From: Brevundimonas lutea | GTDB taxonomy: Bacteria; Pseudomonadota; Alphaproteobacteria; Caulobacterales; Caulobacteraceae | DNA: 64,000 bases | NCBI RefSeq assembly: GCF_003704105.1 | Contig: NZ_QUOQ01000007.1 | Coordinates: 124,001-188,000 of the forward strand | Direction of reading: 5' to 3' | Shown: positions 44,806 to 53,450 of the stretch, piece after piece | How the letters are laid out: each line of letters opens with the position of its first letter | Position numbering within the stretch: position 1 is the first letter of the stretch | Notes under the pieces: model-generated | The model's database searches: none | Seen by the model: only the letters and a program-made list of their open reading frames with translations | What the model was told of the DNA's origin: nothing | Program-made: the position numbers and the translations under genes

Positions 44806-46005
44806 TCAGTCGCCCGACGCCAGGGCGCCGGTGAAACTGGCGCTCGACGCGGGAGCGGCCTGGGTGACGGGCTGCGGCGTTTCCTGGGCGACGGGCTGGA
44901 TCCGGCCGTTCTGGGCCTGCACCTTCACGCCAGGCTGCTGCACGCGCTGCAGGCCGGAAATGACCACGCGATCGTTGGCGGAAAGGCCGGAGCGGATCAC
45001 GCGCAGACCCTGGACCACCGGGCCCAGCTGGACCGGCTTGGGCGCGACCGAGCCGTCGGCGGCGACCACGTAGACCACCCGGCGGGCGGCGTCGGTCGCA
45101 ATGGCGGCGTCGGGCACCAGCATGGCCTGATAGCTGCCGGACCCGGCCAGCCGGCCCTGGCCGAACATGCCGGGCTTCAGGAAGCCGTCGGCATTGGGAA
45201 CCACGGCCCGCAACCGCACCACCCCGGAGGCGGGGTCGATGGCGTTGTCGGTGAAGTCGAGCGTGCCGGTGCGCGAATATTCCGCCTCGTCCTGCAGCCG
45301 CACCTGGATCGGCGCGGCGCCTTCGCGGGCCTGGCGCTGGTACTTCAGCAGCACCGCCTCGGAGCCCTCGAACACGAAATGGATCGGGCTGGAGGACACG
45401 ATGGTGGTCAGGATGTCGCCTGCCGACGAGCCGCCGGCGACGACATTGCCGGGGTCGATCCGCCGGTCCGACACGCGGCCCGAGATCGGGGCGGTGACGC
45501 GGGTGAACTCAAGCTCGAGCTGACGCGCGCGGATGGCGGCGTTGGCCGAGGCCACGGCCGCCTCGGCCTGTTCGACGGCGCCGCGGCGCGTATCGGCCTC
45601 GGCCTGGCTGATGGCCTGGCTGGACAACAGGGTCTCGGCGCGGGTCAGTTCCGACTGGGCCAGGCTGAGCTGGGCCTGGGCCTGGCTCAGCTGGGCCCGC
45701 GCGGCGTTGAGCGCCGCCTGGGCCGGGCGAGGATCGAGGGTGAACAGCAATTGGCCGCGACGCACATAGTCGCCGTCCGAGAAGTGGACGTTCTGGATGT
45801 AGCCGCCGGCGCGGGCGCGGACGTCGACCGTCTGGGGGGCCTCGAAACGACCGGAGAAATCGTCCCACTCCTCGACCTGCTGGACCAGGGGCGTGGCCAC
45901 GGTGACCTGGGGCGCGGGCGGGGCGCCGCCTTCGGCCGGGCGCGAGCAGCCCTGCAGGGCCACGACGCCCAGCGCCGTCGCCACAGCGATCATCAGCTTG
46001 CGCAT
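44806..46005 (-). CDS. RND periplasmic membrane fusion protein (AcrA type)
   Basis: 399 residues with a lipobox VALQGCSR at the start. Then the lipoyl/barrel-sandwich half (ARAGGYIQNVHFSDGDYVRRGQLLFTLD), an alpha hairpin rich in Gln, Ala and Ser (repeated AQLSLAQSEL units), the second lipoyl half (VTAPISGRVSDRRIDPGNVV) and a beta-barrel. A Pro/Gln-rich C-terminus follows. It links pump and channel. First gene of the operon, divergent to the TetR gene; a palindrome lies 112 bases upstream of its start. Confidence 0.93.
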   Translation of the reverse strand: MRKLMIAVATALGVVALQGCSRPAEGGAPPAPQVTVATPLVQQVEEWDDFSGRFEAPQTVDVRARAGGYIQNVHFSDGDYVRRGQLLFTLDPRPAQAALNAARAQLSQAQAQLSLAQSELTRAETLLSSQAISQAEADTRRGAVEQAEAAVASANAAIRARQLELEFTRVTAPISGRVSDRRIDPGNVVAGGSSAGDILTTIVSSSPIHFVFEGSEAVLLKYQRQAREGAAPIQVRLQDEAEYSRTGTLDFTDNAIDPASGVVRLRAVVPNADGFLKPGMFGQGRLAGSGSYQAMLVPDAAIATDAARRVVYVVAADGSVAPKPVQLGPVVQGLRVIRSGLSANDRVVISGLQRVQQPGVKVQAQNGRIQPVAQETPQPVTQAAPASSASFTGALASGD

Positions 46006-46116
46006 TCGCGCGTCTCCGTCGTCTGGGGAACCTTGGGGAGGAACCGGGGTGTGCGGGCCGTCATGAAGAGTCGCGGCCCTGTCATCAGGCGATGACTTGT
46101 ATCGCAGGCGCGAAGG

Positions 46117-46136
46117 TTGTCAACAGCTGATGACAA
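46117..46136. promoter_or_regulatory. Operator-like palindrome for the TetR regulator
   Basis: A 20-bp sequence with arms TTGTCA / TGACAA around the palindrome CAGCTG; only one base pair breaks the symmetry. It lies between the divergent efflux operon and the tetR gene. A related half (GATGACTTGT) occurs at 46091-46100. The place and size fit a TetR dimer site that controls both directions. Confidence 0.55.
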
Positions 46137-46185
46137 GTCCATAAGGGTCGCAAGGTCATTAACTCTCGGACAGGAAACGCCGCCC

Positions 46186-46761
46186 TTGAGGCCCTGCTAT
46201 CCGCGGCCGCGCAACGCCGAAGCCACGCGCGCCGACATCCTGCTCACCGCTCGCAAGCGGTTCGCCCGCGACGGCTACGACGAGGTCGGGCTGCGCGACA
46301 TCGCGCGTGAGGTCGGTGTGGATGCCGCCCTGATCAGCCGCTATTTCGGATCCAAGGAGGATCTGTTCCTCCAGGTCATGCAAAGCTGCGACAACGGCGA
46401 GGGCTTCATGCTGGGCGATCGCGCCACCTGGGGTCGGCGCATCGCCGAACAGGTGATGACCAAGCCCAAGCCCGAATCCAAGATGGACAGCCTGCCGATC
46501 ATGCTGCGCTCGCTCGGCTCGGCAAAGGCGATGGAGATCATCGGCCGGTCGAGCGACGAGCGGTTCTTTCGCCCCCTGATCGAATGGATGGGTGGCAAGG
46601 ACGCCGAGGTCCGCGCCCGCCTGGCCGCCAGCGTGGTTATGGGCGTGGCCATGGGCAAGGAGATCACCGGCGGCCTGCCGCTGGACGACGACGCCAAGGC
46701 GCGGTTCACCACCCGCTTCGCCCGCCTGCTGCAGTCGCTGCTCGACGACGAGGACTGCTGA
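46186..46761 (+). CDS. TetR-family regulator of the RND operon
   Basis: 191 residues from TTG 46186 (AGGAAA 9 bases upstream); a longer in-frame start at 46117 would fall in the operator. The TetR helix-turn-helix is at residues about 15-60 (ADILLTARKRFARDGYDEVGLRDIAREVGV, with the recognition helix LISRYFGSKEDLF). The C-terminal ligand domain is of the usual length. Divergent from the efflux operon with a palindrome between; repression of the pump genes is inferred. Confidence 0.85.
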   Translation: MRPCYPRPRNAEATRADILLTARKRFARDGYDEVGLRDIAREVGVDAALISRYFGSKEDLFLQVMQSCDNGEGFMLGDRATWGRRIAEQVMTKPKPESKMDSLPIMLRSLGSAKAMEIIGRSSDERFFRPLIEWMGGKDAEVRARLAASVVMGVAMGKEITGGLPLDDDAKARFTTRFARLLQSLLDDEDC

Positions 46762-46768
46762 GCCGGGG

Positions 46769-47467
46769 TCAGTGCCCGCCGTCGGGATAGGGGCTGGTGA
46801 CCTCCAGAGCGATCATGCCCGGCAGCGCCTCACCCAGACCCGCGAGGATGAACTGGATCGCCAGGGCGCACAGGATCAGGCCCAGCACCCGCACCACGAT
46901 CGCCATGCCGACCTCGCCCAGCAGCCGGTGGATCGGGCCGGTCAGGGCGAAGATGGCGAAGGTCACCACGCCGGCCGCCAGGATCGCCGCCATGCCGGCG
47001 ACCGTGCCCTGGTAGCCGATAGCCTGGGCCTCACCCGCCTGGATGATGATGGTCGAGATCGCGCCGGGCCCGATCATCAGAGGCATGGCGAAGGGCACCA
47101 CCAGCCGCTGAAACCGCCGTCGCGCATAGCCGCGCACGTCGCCGGCGTCCTTCAGCGCGTCGGGGTCGGCGAAGCTCTCCAGAAAATTCTCCCGCGCCAT
47201 ATCGAGACCCAGCAGCAGCAGGAGGATGCCACCGGCGATACGGAATGCCGCCAGCGAGATGCCGAAGAATTCCAGCAGCCCCAGACCGGTGAAAAAGAAG
47301 AAGCTGAGGAAGACGACGACGAACAGGCACAGCAGGGCGCTGACCCCGCGCCGCTGAGCGCCCGAGGCGCCGGCCGTGGCCGCCGCGAAGATCGGAATGT
47401 TGCCGATCGGGTCGATCAGGGCGAACAGCGCCACGAACAGGTTGACCCCCAGGTCGACGGCGTTCAT
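46769..47467 (-). CDS. MarC-family integral membrane protein
   Basis: 232 residues with six hydrophobic segments. MarC landmarks: FVALFALIDPIGNIPIF at the start, the central GGILLLLLGLDMA, and FAMPLMIGPGAIST. MarC was named from the E. coli mar region, but a role in drug resistance has not held up; its function is unknown. It is transcribed alone, divergent to pyrF. Confidence 0.9.
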   Translation of the reverse strand: MNAVDLGVNLFVALFALIDPIGNIPIFAAATAGASGAQRRGVSALLCLFVVVFLSFFFFTGLGLLEFFGISLAAFRIAGGILLLLLGLDMARENFLESFADPDALKDAGDVRGYARRRFQRLVVPFAMPLMIGPGAISTIIIQAGEAQAIGYQGTVAGMAAILAAGVVTFAIFALTGPIHRLLGEVGMAIVVRVLGLILCALAIQFILAGLGEALPGMIALEVTSPYPDGGH

Positions 47468-47545
47468 CTGGACCCCCGGCGCGACCGCACCCCGCGTGCG
47501 TGCTTCGATTATGGCTCTGCTTAGCCGTTCGCCGGGAGATCGTCG

Positions 47546-48277
47546 ATGACCGAAACCGTGACAGCCGATCCACGCCTGATCGTCGGGCTGGACCTGCCGT
47601 CGGTTGATGCGGCCGAGGCCATGACCGAGCGGCTCGACGGCGTGATCACCTCATGGAAGGTCGGGCTGACCCTGCTGGCCCGGCCAGGTGGCGTCGCGTT
47701 CGCCCACCGGCTGCGCGAACGCGGCTGCCAGGTCTTTCAGGACTGGAAGCTGCACGACATCGGGGCCCAGGTCGAAGGCGCCGCCCGCGCCGTCGCCGAG
47801 GGCGGCTGCGACTGGCTGACGGTCCACGCCGAACCGCAGGTGATGCGCGCGGCGATCGCCGGGCGTGGCGATCATCCGACCGCCCTTCTGGCCGTCACGG
47901 TCCTGACCAGCCTGTCCGACGCGGATCTGGCCGAGATCGGTTACGCCCATACCGCCTCCGACCTCGTGGCGCGCCGCGTGCGCCAGGCGTTGGAAGCCGG
48001 CGTCGACGGCGTCGTCTCCAGCCCGCTCGAAGCCGCCCGCGCCCGCGCCCTGGCCACCGAGGCCGGCCGGCCGGATTTCCTGGTGGTCACCCCCGGCGTG
48101 CGCCCCGCCGGCGCCGAGGTCGGCGACCAGCAGCGGGTCGCGACGCCCGCCAAGGCGCTCCAGTCCGGGGCCAGCCATCTGGTCGTCGCCCGCCCCATCG
48201 TCGCTGCCGCCGATCCGAAAGCGGCGGCGGAGGCCATCGTGCGCGAGATGGCGACCGCCGCGCTTCGAAGGGCCTGA
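47546..48277 (+). CDS. pyrF: Orotidine 5'-phosphate decarboxylase
   Basis: 243 residues. It makes UMP from OMP, the last step of de novo pyrimidine synthesis. The catalytic Asp-Lys-Asp network is seen in QDWKLHDIGAQV (Asp66, Lys68, Asp71), with Asp16 (LIVGLDLPS) and Lys38 (SWKVGL) in place. The phosphate loop is VARPIV near the C-terminus. The stop is 4 bases from the convergent flavoprotein gene. Confidence 0.95.
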   Translation: MTETVTADPRLIVGLDLPSVDAAEAMTERLDGVITSWKVGLTLLARPGGVAFAHRLRERGCQVFQDWKLHDIGAQVEGAARAVAEGGCDWLTVHAEPQVMRAAIAGRGDHPTALLAVTVLTSLSDADLAEIGYAHTASDLVARRVRQALEAGVDGVVSSPLEAARARALATEAGRPDFLVVTPGVRPAGAEVGDQQRVATPAKALQSGASHLVVARPIVAAADPKAAAEAIVREMATAALRRA

Positions 48278-48281
48278 GCGA

Positions 48282-49487
48282 TCAGCACACCTGCCCGGCG
48301 GCCCAGCCGGACGACCAGGCCCACTGAAAATTATAACCGCCCAGCCAGCCGGTGACGTCCACCGCCTCGCCGATGAAATACAGGCCCGGCTGACCGCGCG
48401 CCTGCATGGTCTTCTGGTCCAGCGCCGCGGTATCGACGCCGCCCAGGGTGACCTCGGCGGTGCGATAGCCCTCAGATCCGACCGGCTTGACGGTCCAGCG
48501 CCGCACCGCCTCATCCAGCCGACGCAGGGTCTTGTCCGGCGCGTCCGCCAAGGTCGCCGGGGCCCCTTCCGCCGTGCTCATCGTTTCCGCCAACCGCTTC
48601 GGCACCACCCGCGACAGCGCCGTCGCCACCGCCTGTCGGCCATTGTCGGCCCGCTCGCTTTTCAGGCGCCCGAACACGTCGACACCGGGCGCCATGTCCA
48701 GCGTGATCGCCTCGCCTTCGCGCCAGTAGGAGCTGATCTGCAGGATGGCCGGGCCGCTGAGGCCGCGATGGGTGAACAGCATGGCTTCCCTGAACGCCCC
48801 TTTTCGCCCTCCCTCTCCGGCCCGCGCCTCGACATCGACCGCGACCCCCGCCAGCGGCTTCAGCCGCTCCAGCAGGCCGGGCTCGAAGGTCAGGGGAACC
48901 AGGGCCGGTCGCGTCTCCACCAAAGGAAGGTCGAACCGCCGCGCCACGTCATAGGCCCAGCCTGTCGCCCCCATCTTGGGGATCGACTTGCCGCCGGTTG
49001 CGACGACCAGGGACGAGCAGGCGATCGTCCGCCCGTCGCTGGTCACCAGCCGAAAGCCCTCGCCATCGCGCTCTAGCGTGTCCACGGCCGCGCCCAGCCG
49101 CAGGTCCCCTTGCGCCGCTCTCAAATCATCGACGAGCATCTGCACGATCTGTTTGGCCGAGCCGTCGCAGAACAGTTGACCCAGGGTCTTCTCGTGCCAG
49201 GCGATGCCGGCCCGGTTCACGCGGTCTACGAAGTCGTGCTGAGTGTAGCGTCGCAGCGCCGACAGGGCGAAGCGTGGGTTGCTCGACAGAAAGGCGTGCG
49301 GTCCCACGCCCAGATTGGTGAAGTTGCAGCGCCCCCCGCCCGAGATACGGATTTTCTCGCCCGGAGCCCGCGCGTGGTCCAGCACCACCACCGACCGCCC
49401 CCGCCGCCCGGCCTCGATCCCGCACATCAGCCCGGCCGCCCCGGCGCCGACGACGCAGACGTCGATGTTGCGGACAGGCTCGGCCAA
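48282..49487 (-). CDS. BaiN/HI0933-like FAD-dependent oxidoreductase
   Basis: 401 residues. The N-terminal FAD site is VVGAGAAGLMCGIEAGRRG, followed by the family motif ISGGGRCNFTNLG. Late motifs are the TLGGVDTAALD and GLYFIGEAVDVTGWLGGYNFQWAWSSGW that close the FAD site in this family. The substrate of this family (YhiN/HI0933) is unknown in most bacteria. It faces pyrF and is divergent to the methyltransferase gene. Confidence 0.9.
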   Translation of the reverse strand: MAEPVRNIDVCVVGAGAAGLMCGIEAGRRGRSVVVLDHARAPGEKIRISGGGRCNFTNLGVGPHAFLSSNPRFALSALRRYTQHDFVDRVNRAGIAWHEKTLGQLFCDGSAKQIVQMLVDDLRAAQGDLRLGAAVDTLERDGEGFRLVTSDGRTIACSSLVVATGGKSIPKMGATGWAYDVARRFDLPLVETRPALVPLTFEPGLLERLKPLAGVAVDVEARAGEGGRKGAFREAMLFTHRGLSGPAILQISSYWREGEAITLDMAPGVDVFGRLKSERADNGRQAVATALSRVVPKRLAETMSTAEGAPATLADAPDKTLRRLDEAVRRWTVKPVGSEGYRTAEVTLGGVDTAALDQKTMQARGQPGLYFIGEAVDVTGWLGGYNFQWAWSSGWAAGQVC

Positions 49488-49552
49488 ACGCGATTTCCTT
49501 TTGGCGGTCGCGCCATTGAGACGCGGGAACGCCTCGCCTAGACAGGTCCGCG

Positions 49553-50203
49553 ATGTCAGAGCAAGCCGCCTCGCCTTCGCCGGTCGCCCCTGTCGCCACC
49601 GGCGGCGTGGTCACCGCAGCCATCCAGACACACTATCAGGACACCATCCAGATATCGCGCGGCCAGGCCACGGTGATCGGATCTGCGATTGCGGGTCGCG
49701 GTCCCGGCGCCAAGGTCCTGGTGTTCGGGTGCGGCAACGACAGCCCGCTCTGGGCGGCGATGAATCCCGGCGGCGAGACCGTTTTTCTGGAGAATCACCG
49801 CACTTGGCTTCCTGAGGCGCGCGAGCGGTTCCCGGATCTCGATATTCGGGAGATCAGCTATCGCGGCCGCACGGTAGCCGACAGTCTCCCGATCGACGAG
49901 GCGGAGTTGGCGCGTTTCCCCGTGCCCGACGTCATCGCAAGCGCCGCGTGGGACGTCATACTGGTGGACTCGCCCATGGGCTCGAAGCCTGCGATGCCGG
50001 GGCGTAGTCTCTCGATCTATTGGTCGCATCGCGTAGCCACTGAGAGCACTCACGTCTTCGTCGACGACTACCGCCGCCCACTCGAGCGGGCCTATGCCGA
50101 CCACTTCTTCCGCAGCCGGCGCCCCTGGAATATCGAGGTGCCGCGCGTGCTGCGCCACGGGATTCGAAACGCCGGCGTCATGCTCTGGTCGGTGGGCGTA
50201 TGA
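49553..50203 (+). CDS. DUF579-like sugar O-methyltransferase
   Basis: 216 residues. It resembles the plant DUF579 (GXMT/IRX15) family: the SAM site VLVFGCGNDSPLWAAMNPGG (residues 55-74) with the acidic end of strand 2 (TVFLEN, Glu80), then EISYRGRTVADSL, and the second motif WDVILVDSPMGSKPAMPGR (residues 133-151) ending in HVFVDDYRRPLERAYADHFF. In plants GXMT adds a methyl group to O-4 of glucuronic acid on xylan. A role in methylating a bacterial glycan is inferred. Its stop overlaps the start of a GT8-like gene (ATGA), so the two are made together. Confidence 0.65.
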   Translation: MSEQAASPSPVAPVATGGVVTAAIQTHYQDTIQISRGQATVIGSAIAGRGPGAKVLVFGCGNDSPLWAAMNPGGETVFLENHRTWLPEARERFPDLDIREISYRGRTVADSLPIDEAELARFPVPDVIASAAWDVILVDSPMGSKPAMPGRSLSIYWSHRVATESTHVFVDDYRRPLERAYADHFFRSRRPWNIEVPRVLRHGIRNAGVMLWSVGV

Positions 50204-51219
50204 GCCTCCGTCGCCTGGCGCTCGCCATTCACGGAGCGGTCTCGACCTCGGGACCGCCTGAGCCGCGCACCGCTCTGATCTTCGTGCTGAACTCGGCGTT
50301 TCTCCGACCCTTTCACGTCCTGGCCTATTCGCTGGCCCGGGTTCGAACCCTGACAAAATATCCGATCATTGTGATCAGCGAGGACGCGGCGGTGTTCCGC
50401 GACCCATTGGTCAGGGCCGTGACCGATCACCAGATTCTGGCCGGACCGGAGCAGATCGCCGAGTTCGCCAATATCTCTCCGGAACGGGTTCGAGAGGATC
50501 TGCGAAAGGGCTGGATCGCCAAATACACCTTCCTCAAGTGGCTGGTGTTCCAGGATTACGGCTACGACCGGCACATCTACATCGACGCCGACATCGTCGC
50601 TCTGAACGATTGTGAACACCTCGCGGCGCTCAGCGAGCACGATCTCTACGGCGCGCCCGTATTCAAGCGCGACCTGATCATCGACGAGACCGGCGCGCGT
50701 CGTCCGGTGGTCGAGCGCGAACAGCGGATGTCCGCCTTTCTGGCCGACGGCAATGAGCGGTCGCTGAACAGCGGGGTAATGGTGATCAATCGCCGCGCCA
50801 TGGAGCCCGAGTTCCGTGCCGGCCTGATCGCCACGGCCGAGAGCAAGCCCTATACGGTCGAGCAGGCCGTGGTGCGGGATTTCATCCGGCGATCGGACCG
50901 CTATTCAATGGGCGCGCTGTCGTCGTACGACAACTTCAACCACGGCTTCCTGGCCTCGCTGTCGGCGCCGACCCAGCTGAAGCATCTCGATCGGGTTCGC
51001 CTGCTCCACTATGTCGGCGCGGACAAGAAGCCCTGGAACGCCGCCTACATCGACGATCCGACGCGGATCGAGCGGCTGACGGATTCTCTGTGGCGGATCC
51101 TCGAGCGGGAATCGCGGACCGCCTCTCCCCTGACCCGCCGCGCCGCCCAGCGCCTCGACCGGCTAGAGAAGCGCGCCGCGTCGCCTGCGGTCGAGGAGGC
51201 CGTCGAGGATCAGTTGTAA
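50200..51219 (+). CDS. GT8-like glycosyltransferase
   Basis: 339 residues. A GT-A fold: LIFVLNSAFLRPFHVLAYSL at the start, AKYTFLKWLVFQDY, the metal-binding DxD in IYIDADIVAL (Asp129, Asp131), a LNSGVMVIN motif and the late HYVGADKKPW, the layout of the glycogenin/GT8 family. The C-terminus is a charged helix. It would transfer a sugar from a nucleotide sugar to a glycan or protein; donor unknown. It is coupled to the DUF579-like gene upstream. The 3' end overlaps the convergent cfa gene by 10 bases. Confidence 0.75.
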   Translation: MSLRRLALAIHGAVSTSGPPEPRTALIFVLNSAFLRPFHVLAYSLARVRTLTKYPIIVISEDAAVFRDPLVRAVTDHQILAGPEQIAEFANISPERVREDLRKGWIAKYTFLKWLVFQDYGYDRHIYIDADIVALNDCEHLAALSEHDLYGAPVFKRDLIIDETGARRPVVEREQRMSAFLADGNERSLNSGVMVINRRAMEPEFRAGLIATAESKPYTVEQAVVRDFIRRSDRYSMGALSSYDNFNHGFLASLSAPTQLKHLDRVRLLHYVGADKKPWNAAYIDDPTRIERLTDSLWRILERESRTASPLTRRAAQRLDRLEKRAASPAVEEAVEDQL

Positions 51220-52514
51220 AGGCTGGCACGATCCAACGGCAAGCCGCTGGCGCCCGGCCGGCGCTTCTGGCCCACCGTCTGATAGACCAGGACCGCGCCG
51301 CGCTCGAACCCCTTGGCGAACAGGGCGAAGTAGATTTCCCACAATCGGGTGCGGGCCTCTCCGGCCTCGACAATGGCCTGGGCGCGATTATCGGAGAGAC
51401 GCTGGCACCAGTGGCGCAGCGTCAGCTCGAAATGCTCGCGCATGTCCTCGACGTCCAGCACCTCGAAGCCCAGTCGGCCCATGTTGGTCACCGTCATGCC
51501 GATGGTGTCCAGCTCGCCGCCCGGGAAGATGAAGCGCGTGATGGCGGCGGTGGTGGCGGTCGGCTTCAAGGCGTCGCGGCCGCCCCGACGCACCGAGGCC
51601 TGGTGGAAGTACAGGCCGCGCGGCTTGAGCAGCTTGAGCACCGTCTCGAAGTGCCGCTCGTGGTTGGCGAAGCCGACGTGCTCGAACATCTCCACCTGGG
51701 ACACGGCGTCATAGGCGCCCGGCGCGTCGATGTCGCGGTAGTCGCGCAGTTCCAGGGTGATGCGGTCTGACAGTCCCAGGCGCTCAACCCGGGCCCGGCC
51801 ATAGTCCAACTGGGCCTGGGAGAGGGTGACGCCGTGGACCTCGACGCCATAGTTCTGGGCGGCCCAGCAGGCGAGACCGGCCCAACCGCAGCCGATGTCG
51901 AGCAGCTTCTGTCCCGGCTTCAGGCGCAGTTTCTTGCAGATCCGGTCCAGCTTCTCGGCCTGGGCCTCCTCCAGGCTGACCTCGGCGTCGGTGAAATAGG
52001 CGCTGGAATAGACCATGCGCGGATCCAGGAAGAGGCCGTAGAAGTCGTTGGAGACATCGTAGTGGAACTGGATGAAATCCTGGTCCTTGCGGCCCTTGCG
52101 CGCAGCGCCGATGCCGTCCTCCCCGGTGGCGTCGAAGGCCGGCAGGGGGCGGACGCGATCCTCCTTCATGGTCAGGAAGGGCACGGCCTGGCGGGCCAGG
52201 AACAGCTTGTCGACACGCTTGGCCAGATGGACCGCGCGGCCGTGGTCCCAGCGGTCGGCGGCCTCCATCGGACTGCCGCCCTCGATGCCGAGTTCGCCCG
52301 AGGCCACCAGTTCGAACAGGGTCATGATGCCGGGCTTGAGCAGCAGGCGGCGGACCACGCCGGGGTGGGCGACCGTCAGCTGGATGTCGTCGCGGGCGTT
52401 CGGCCCCAGCGGCAGAACCTCGCCGTTCCACAGGCGGATCGACAGGTCGGCCTGAAGGCGATCGGCCACATGGGCGACGATGCGGCGTGCGGCCTCCAGC
52501 GTCTTGTCGGTCAT
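51210..52514 (-). CDS. cfa: Cyclopropane-fatty-acyl-phospholipid synthase
   Basis: 434 residues from ATG 52514; a longer frame to 52613 lacks family character. It methylenates unsaturated acyl chains of membrane phospholipids using SAM. The SAM motif is LLDIGCGWAGLACWAAQNYG. Further family marks are HYDVSNDFYGLFLDPRMVYSSAYF, VSQVEMFEHVGFAN and FPGGELDTIG. A standard length and intact motifs. Commonly induced in stationary phase; no promoter is evident. Confidence 0.93.
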   Translation of the reverse strand: MTDKTLEAARRIVAHVADRLQADLSIRLWNGEVLPLGPNARDDIQLTVAHPGVVRRLLLKPGIMTLFELVASGELGIEGGSPMEAADRWDHGRAVHLAKRVDKLFLARQAVPFLTMKEDRVRPLPAFDATGEDGIGAARKGRKDQDFIQFHYDVSNDFYGLFLDPRMVYSSAYFTDAEVSLEEAQAEKLDRICKKLRLKPGQKLLDIGCGWAGLACWAAQNYGVEVHGVTLSQAQLDYGRARVERLGLSDRITLELRDYRDIDAPGAYDAVSQVEMFEHVGFANHERHFETVLKLLKPRGLYFHQASVRRGGRDALKPTATTAAITRFIFPGGELDTIGMTVTNMGRLGFEVLDVEDMREHFELTLRHWCQRLSDNRAQAIVEAGEARTRLWEIYFALFAKGFERGAVLVYQTVGQKRRPGASGLPLDRASLYN

Positions 52515-52652
52515 GGGCGGGCTCCGGCGGGCGATGGACGGGTCGAGACGGTCGCCTTCGCTTAGCGCGGCCCGGGGCGGGCGGCCAAGCGTGATCCGAC
52601 CGACACATCCCAAGGCCTGGCTGGGAAATCAGGGCATTCAGCCGGGTTTTCG

Positions 52653-52680
52653 TTGACTCCGGCGGGCGCCTGCGTATACA
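52653..52680 (+). promoter_or_regulatory. Sigma-70-like promoter of rplU-rpmA
   Basis: TTGACT (52653-52658) and TATACA (52675-52680) are separated by 16 bases. Position, about 70 bases before the L21 start, and the quality of both boxes make this the best promoter candidate in the window. Confidence 0.7.
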
Positions 52681-52691
52681 CCGCCGCTCTT

Positions 52692-52726
52692 CGCCCGCGG
52701 GACCCCTCGCGGGCGCATACTTTTTT
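52692..52726 (+). promoter_or_regulatory. Attenuator-like hairpin in the rplU leader
   Basis: Arms CGCCCGCG / CGCGGGCG (52692-52699, 52708-52715) around an 8-base loop, then CATAC and a run of six T (52721-52726). This has the form of an intrinsic terminator within the 5' leader, 22 bases before the start codon. It could adjust expression of L21-L27 by readthrough, in the manner of ribosomal-protein leaders. Confidence 0.5.
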
Positions 52727-52747
52727 GCGTTAACGCCGAGGCTCAAT

Positions 52748-53353
52748 ATGTACGCGGTGATCAAGACCGGCGGCAAGCAATACCGGGTTCAACCTGGCGA
52801 CGTGATCGTTGTCGAGAAGCTCGACGGCGACACCGGCGCGGACATCACGTTCGACGACGTCCTGATGCTGGGCGGCGACAAGGGCGTGACCCTGGGCGCG
52901 CCCCTGGTGGCCGGCGCCTCGGTCGCGGCCTCGCTGGTCGAAACCCGCAAGGGTGAGAAGATCAAGGTCTTCAAGAAGATCCGTCGTCAGGGCTATCGCC
53001 GCACCAACGGCCATCGCCAGATGGAATCGGTGCTGCGCATCACCGGCATCTCGGGCAAGGACGAGAACGCCAAGTGGGACGGCAAGGCCGAGACCCTGAC
53101 GCTGGCCGAGAAGAACGCCCGCGCCCGCGGCCTGGCTCCCCGCGTGGAAGCCGAGGCCCCGAAAGCCAAGGCCAAGCCGGCCGCCCAGTCAGAGATCGCC
53201 GAAACCGAAGCCAAGGCTCCCAAGGCAGAAGCCAAGACGACCGAAACCAAGAAGGCCGCGGCTCCGAAGACCGCCAAGGCCGAAACCGCCGAGAAGCCCG
53301 CCGCCAAAAAGGCTCCGGCCAAGAAGGCCGATAAGGCCGGCGACGACGCCTAA
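52748..53353 (+). CDS. rplU: 50S ribosomal protein L21 with long C-terminal tail
   Basis: 201 residues. Residues 1-103 are L21: [18 protein letters not shown], then [16 protein letters not shown] and the closing VLRITGI. Residues 104-201 add a tail of Ala, Lys, Glu and Pro repeats ([12 protein letters not shown] at the end), which is much longer than in E. coli (103 residues) but known in alphaproteobacteria. The tail is highly basic and resembles histone H1-like repeats. It forms an operon with rpmA. Confidence 0.95.
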   Translation: MYAVIKTGGKQYRVQPGDVIVVEKLDGDTGADITFDDVLMLGGDKGVTLGAPLVAGASVAASLVETRKGEKIKVFKKIRRQGYRRTNGHRQMESVLRITGISGKDENAKWDGKAETLTLAEKNARARGLAPRVEAEAPKAKAKPAAQSEIAETEAKAPKAEAKTTETKKAAAPKTAKAETAEKPAAKKAPAKKADKAGDDA

Positions 53354-53450
53354 GAATTCAGACCGCCTTCGGGCGACCAAGTAACGACCGCGCTCAAGCA
53401 GCGAGGCTCCGCGAGCCGAGCGATAGCGCCCAAGGAAGAGAGAGCATCCC

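Noticed and set aside
41525-45073. An 1182-codon open frame on the plus strand opposite the RND pump gene
   Set aside because: The translation is a His, Asp, Gly and Arg-rich string without domains. It is the antisense shadow of the pump gene in GC-rich DNA.
46117-46185. The upstream TTG at 46117 as start of the TetR gene
   Set aside because: It begins exactly on the palindrome and has no ribosome site; TTG 46186 follows AGGAAA and fits the family start.
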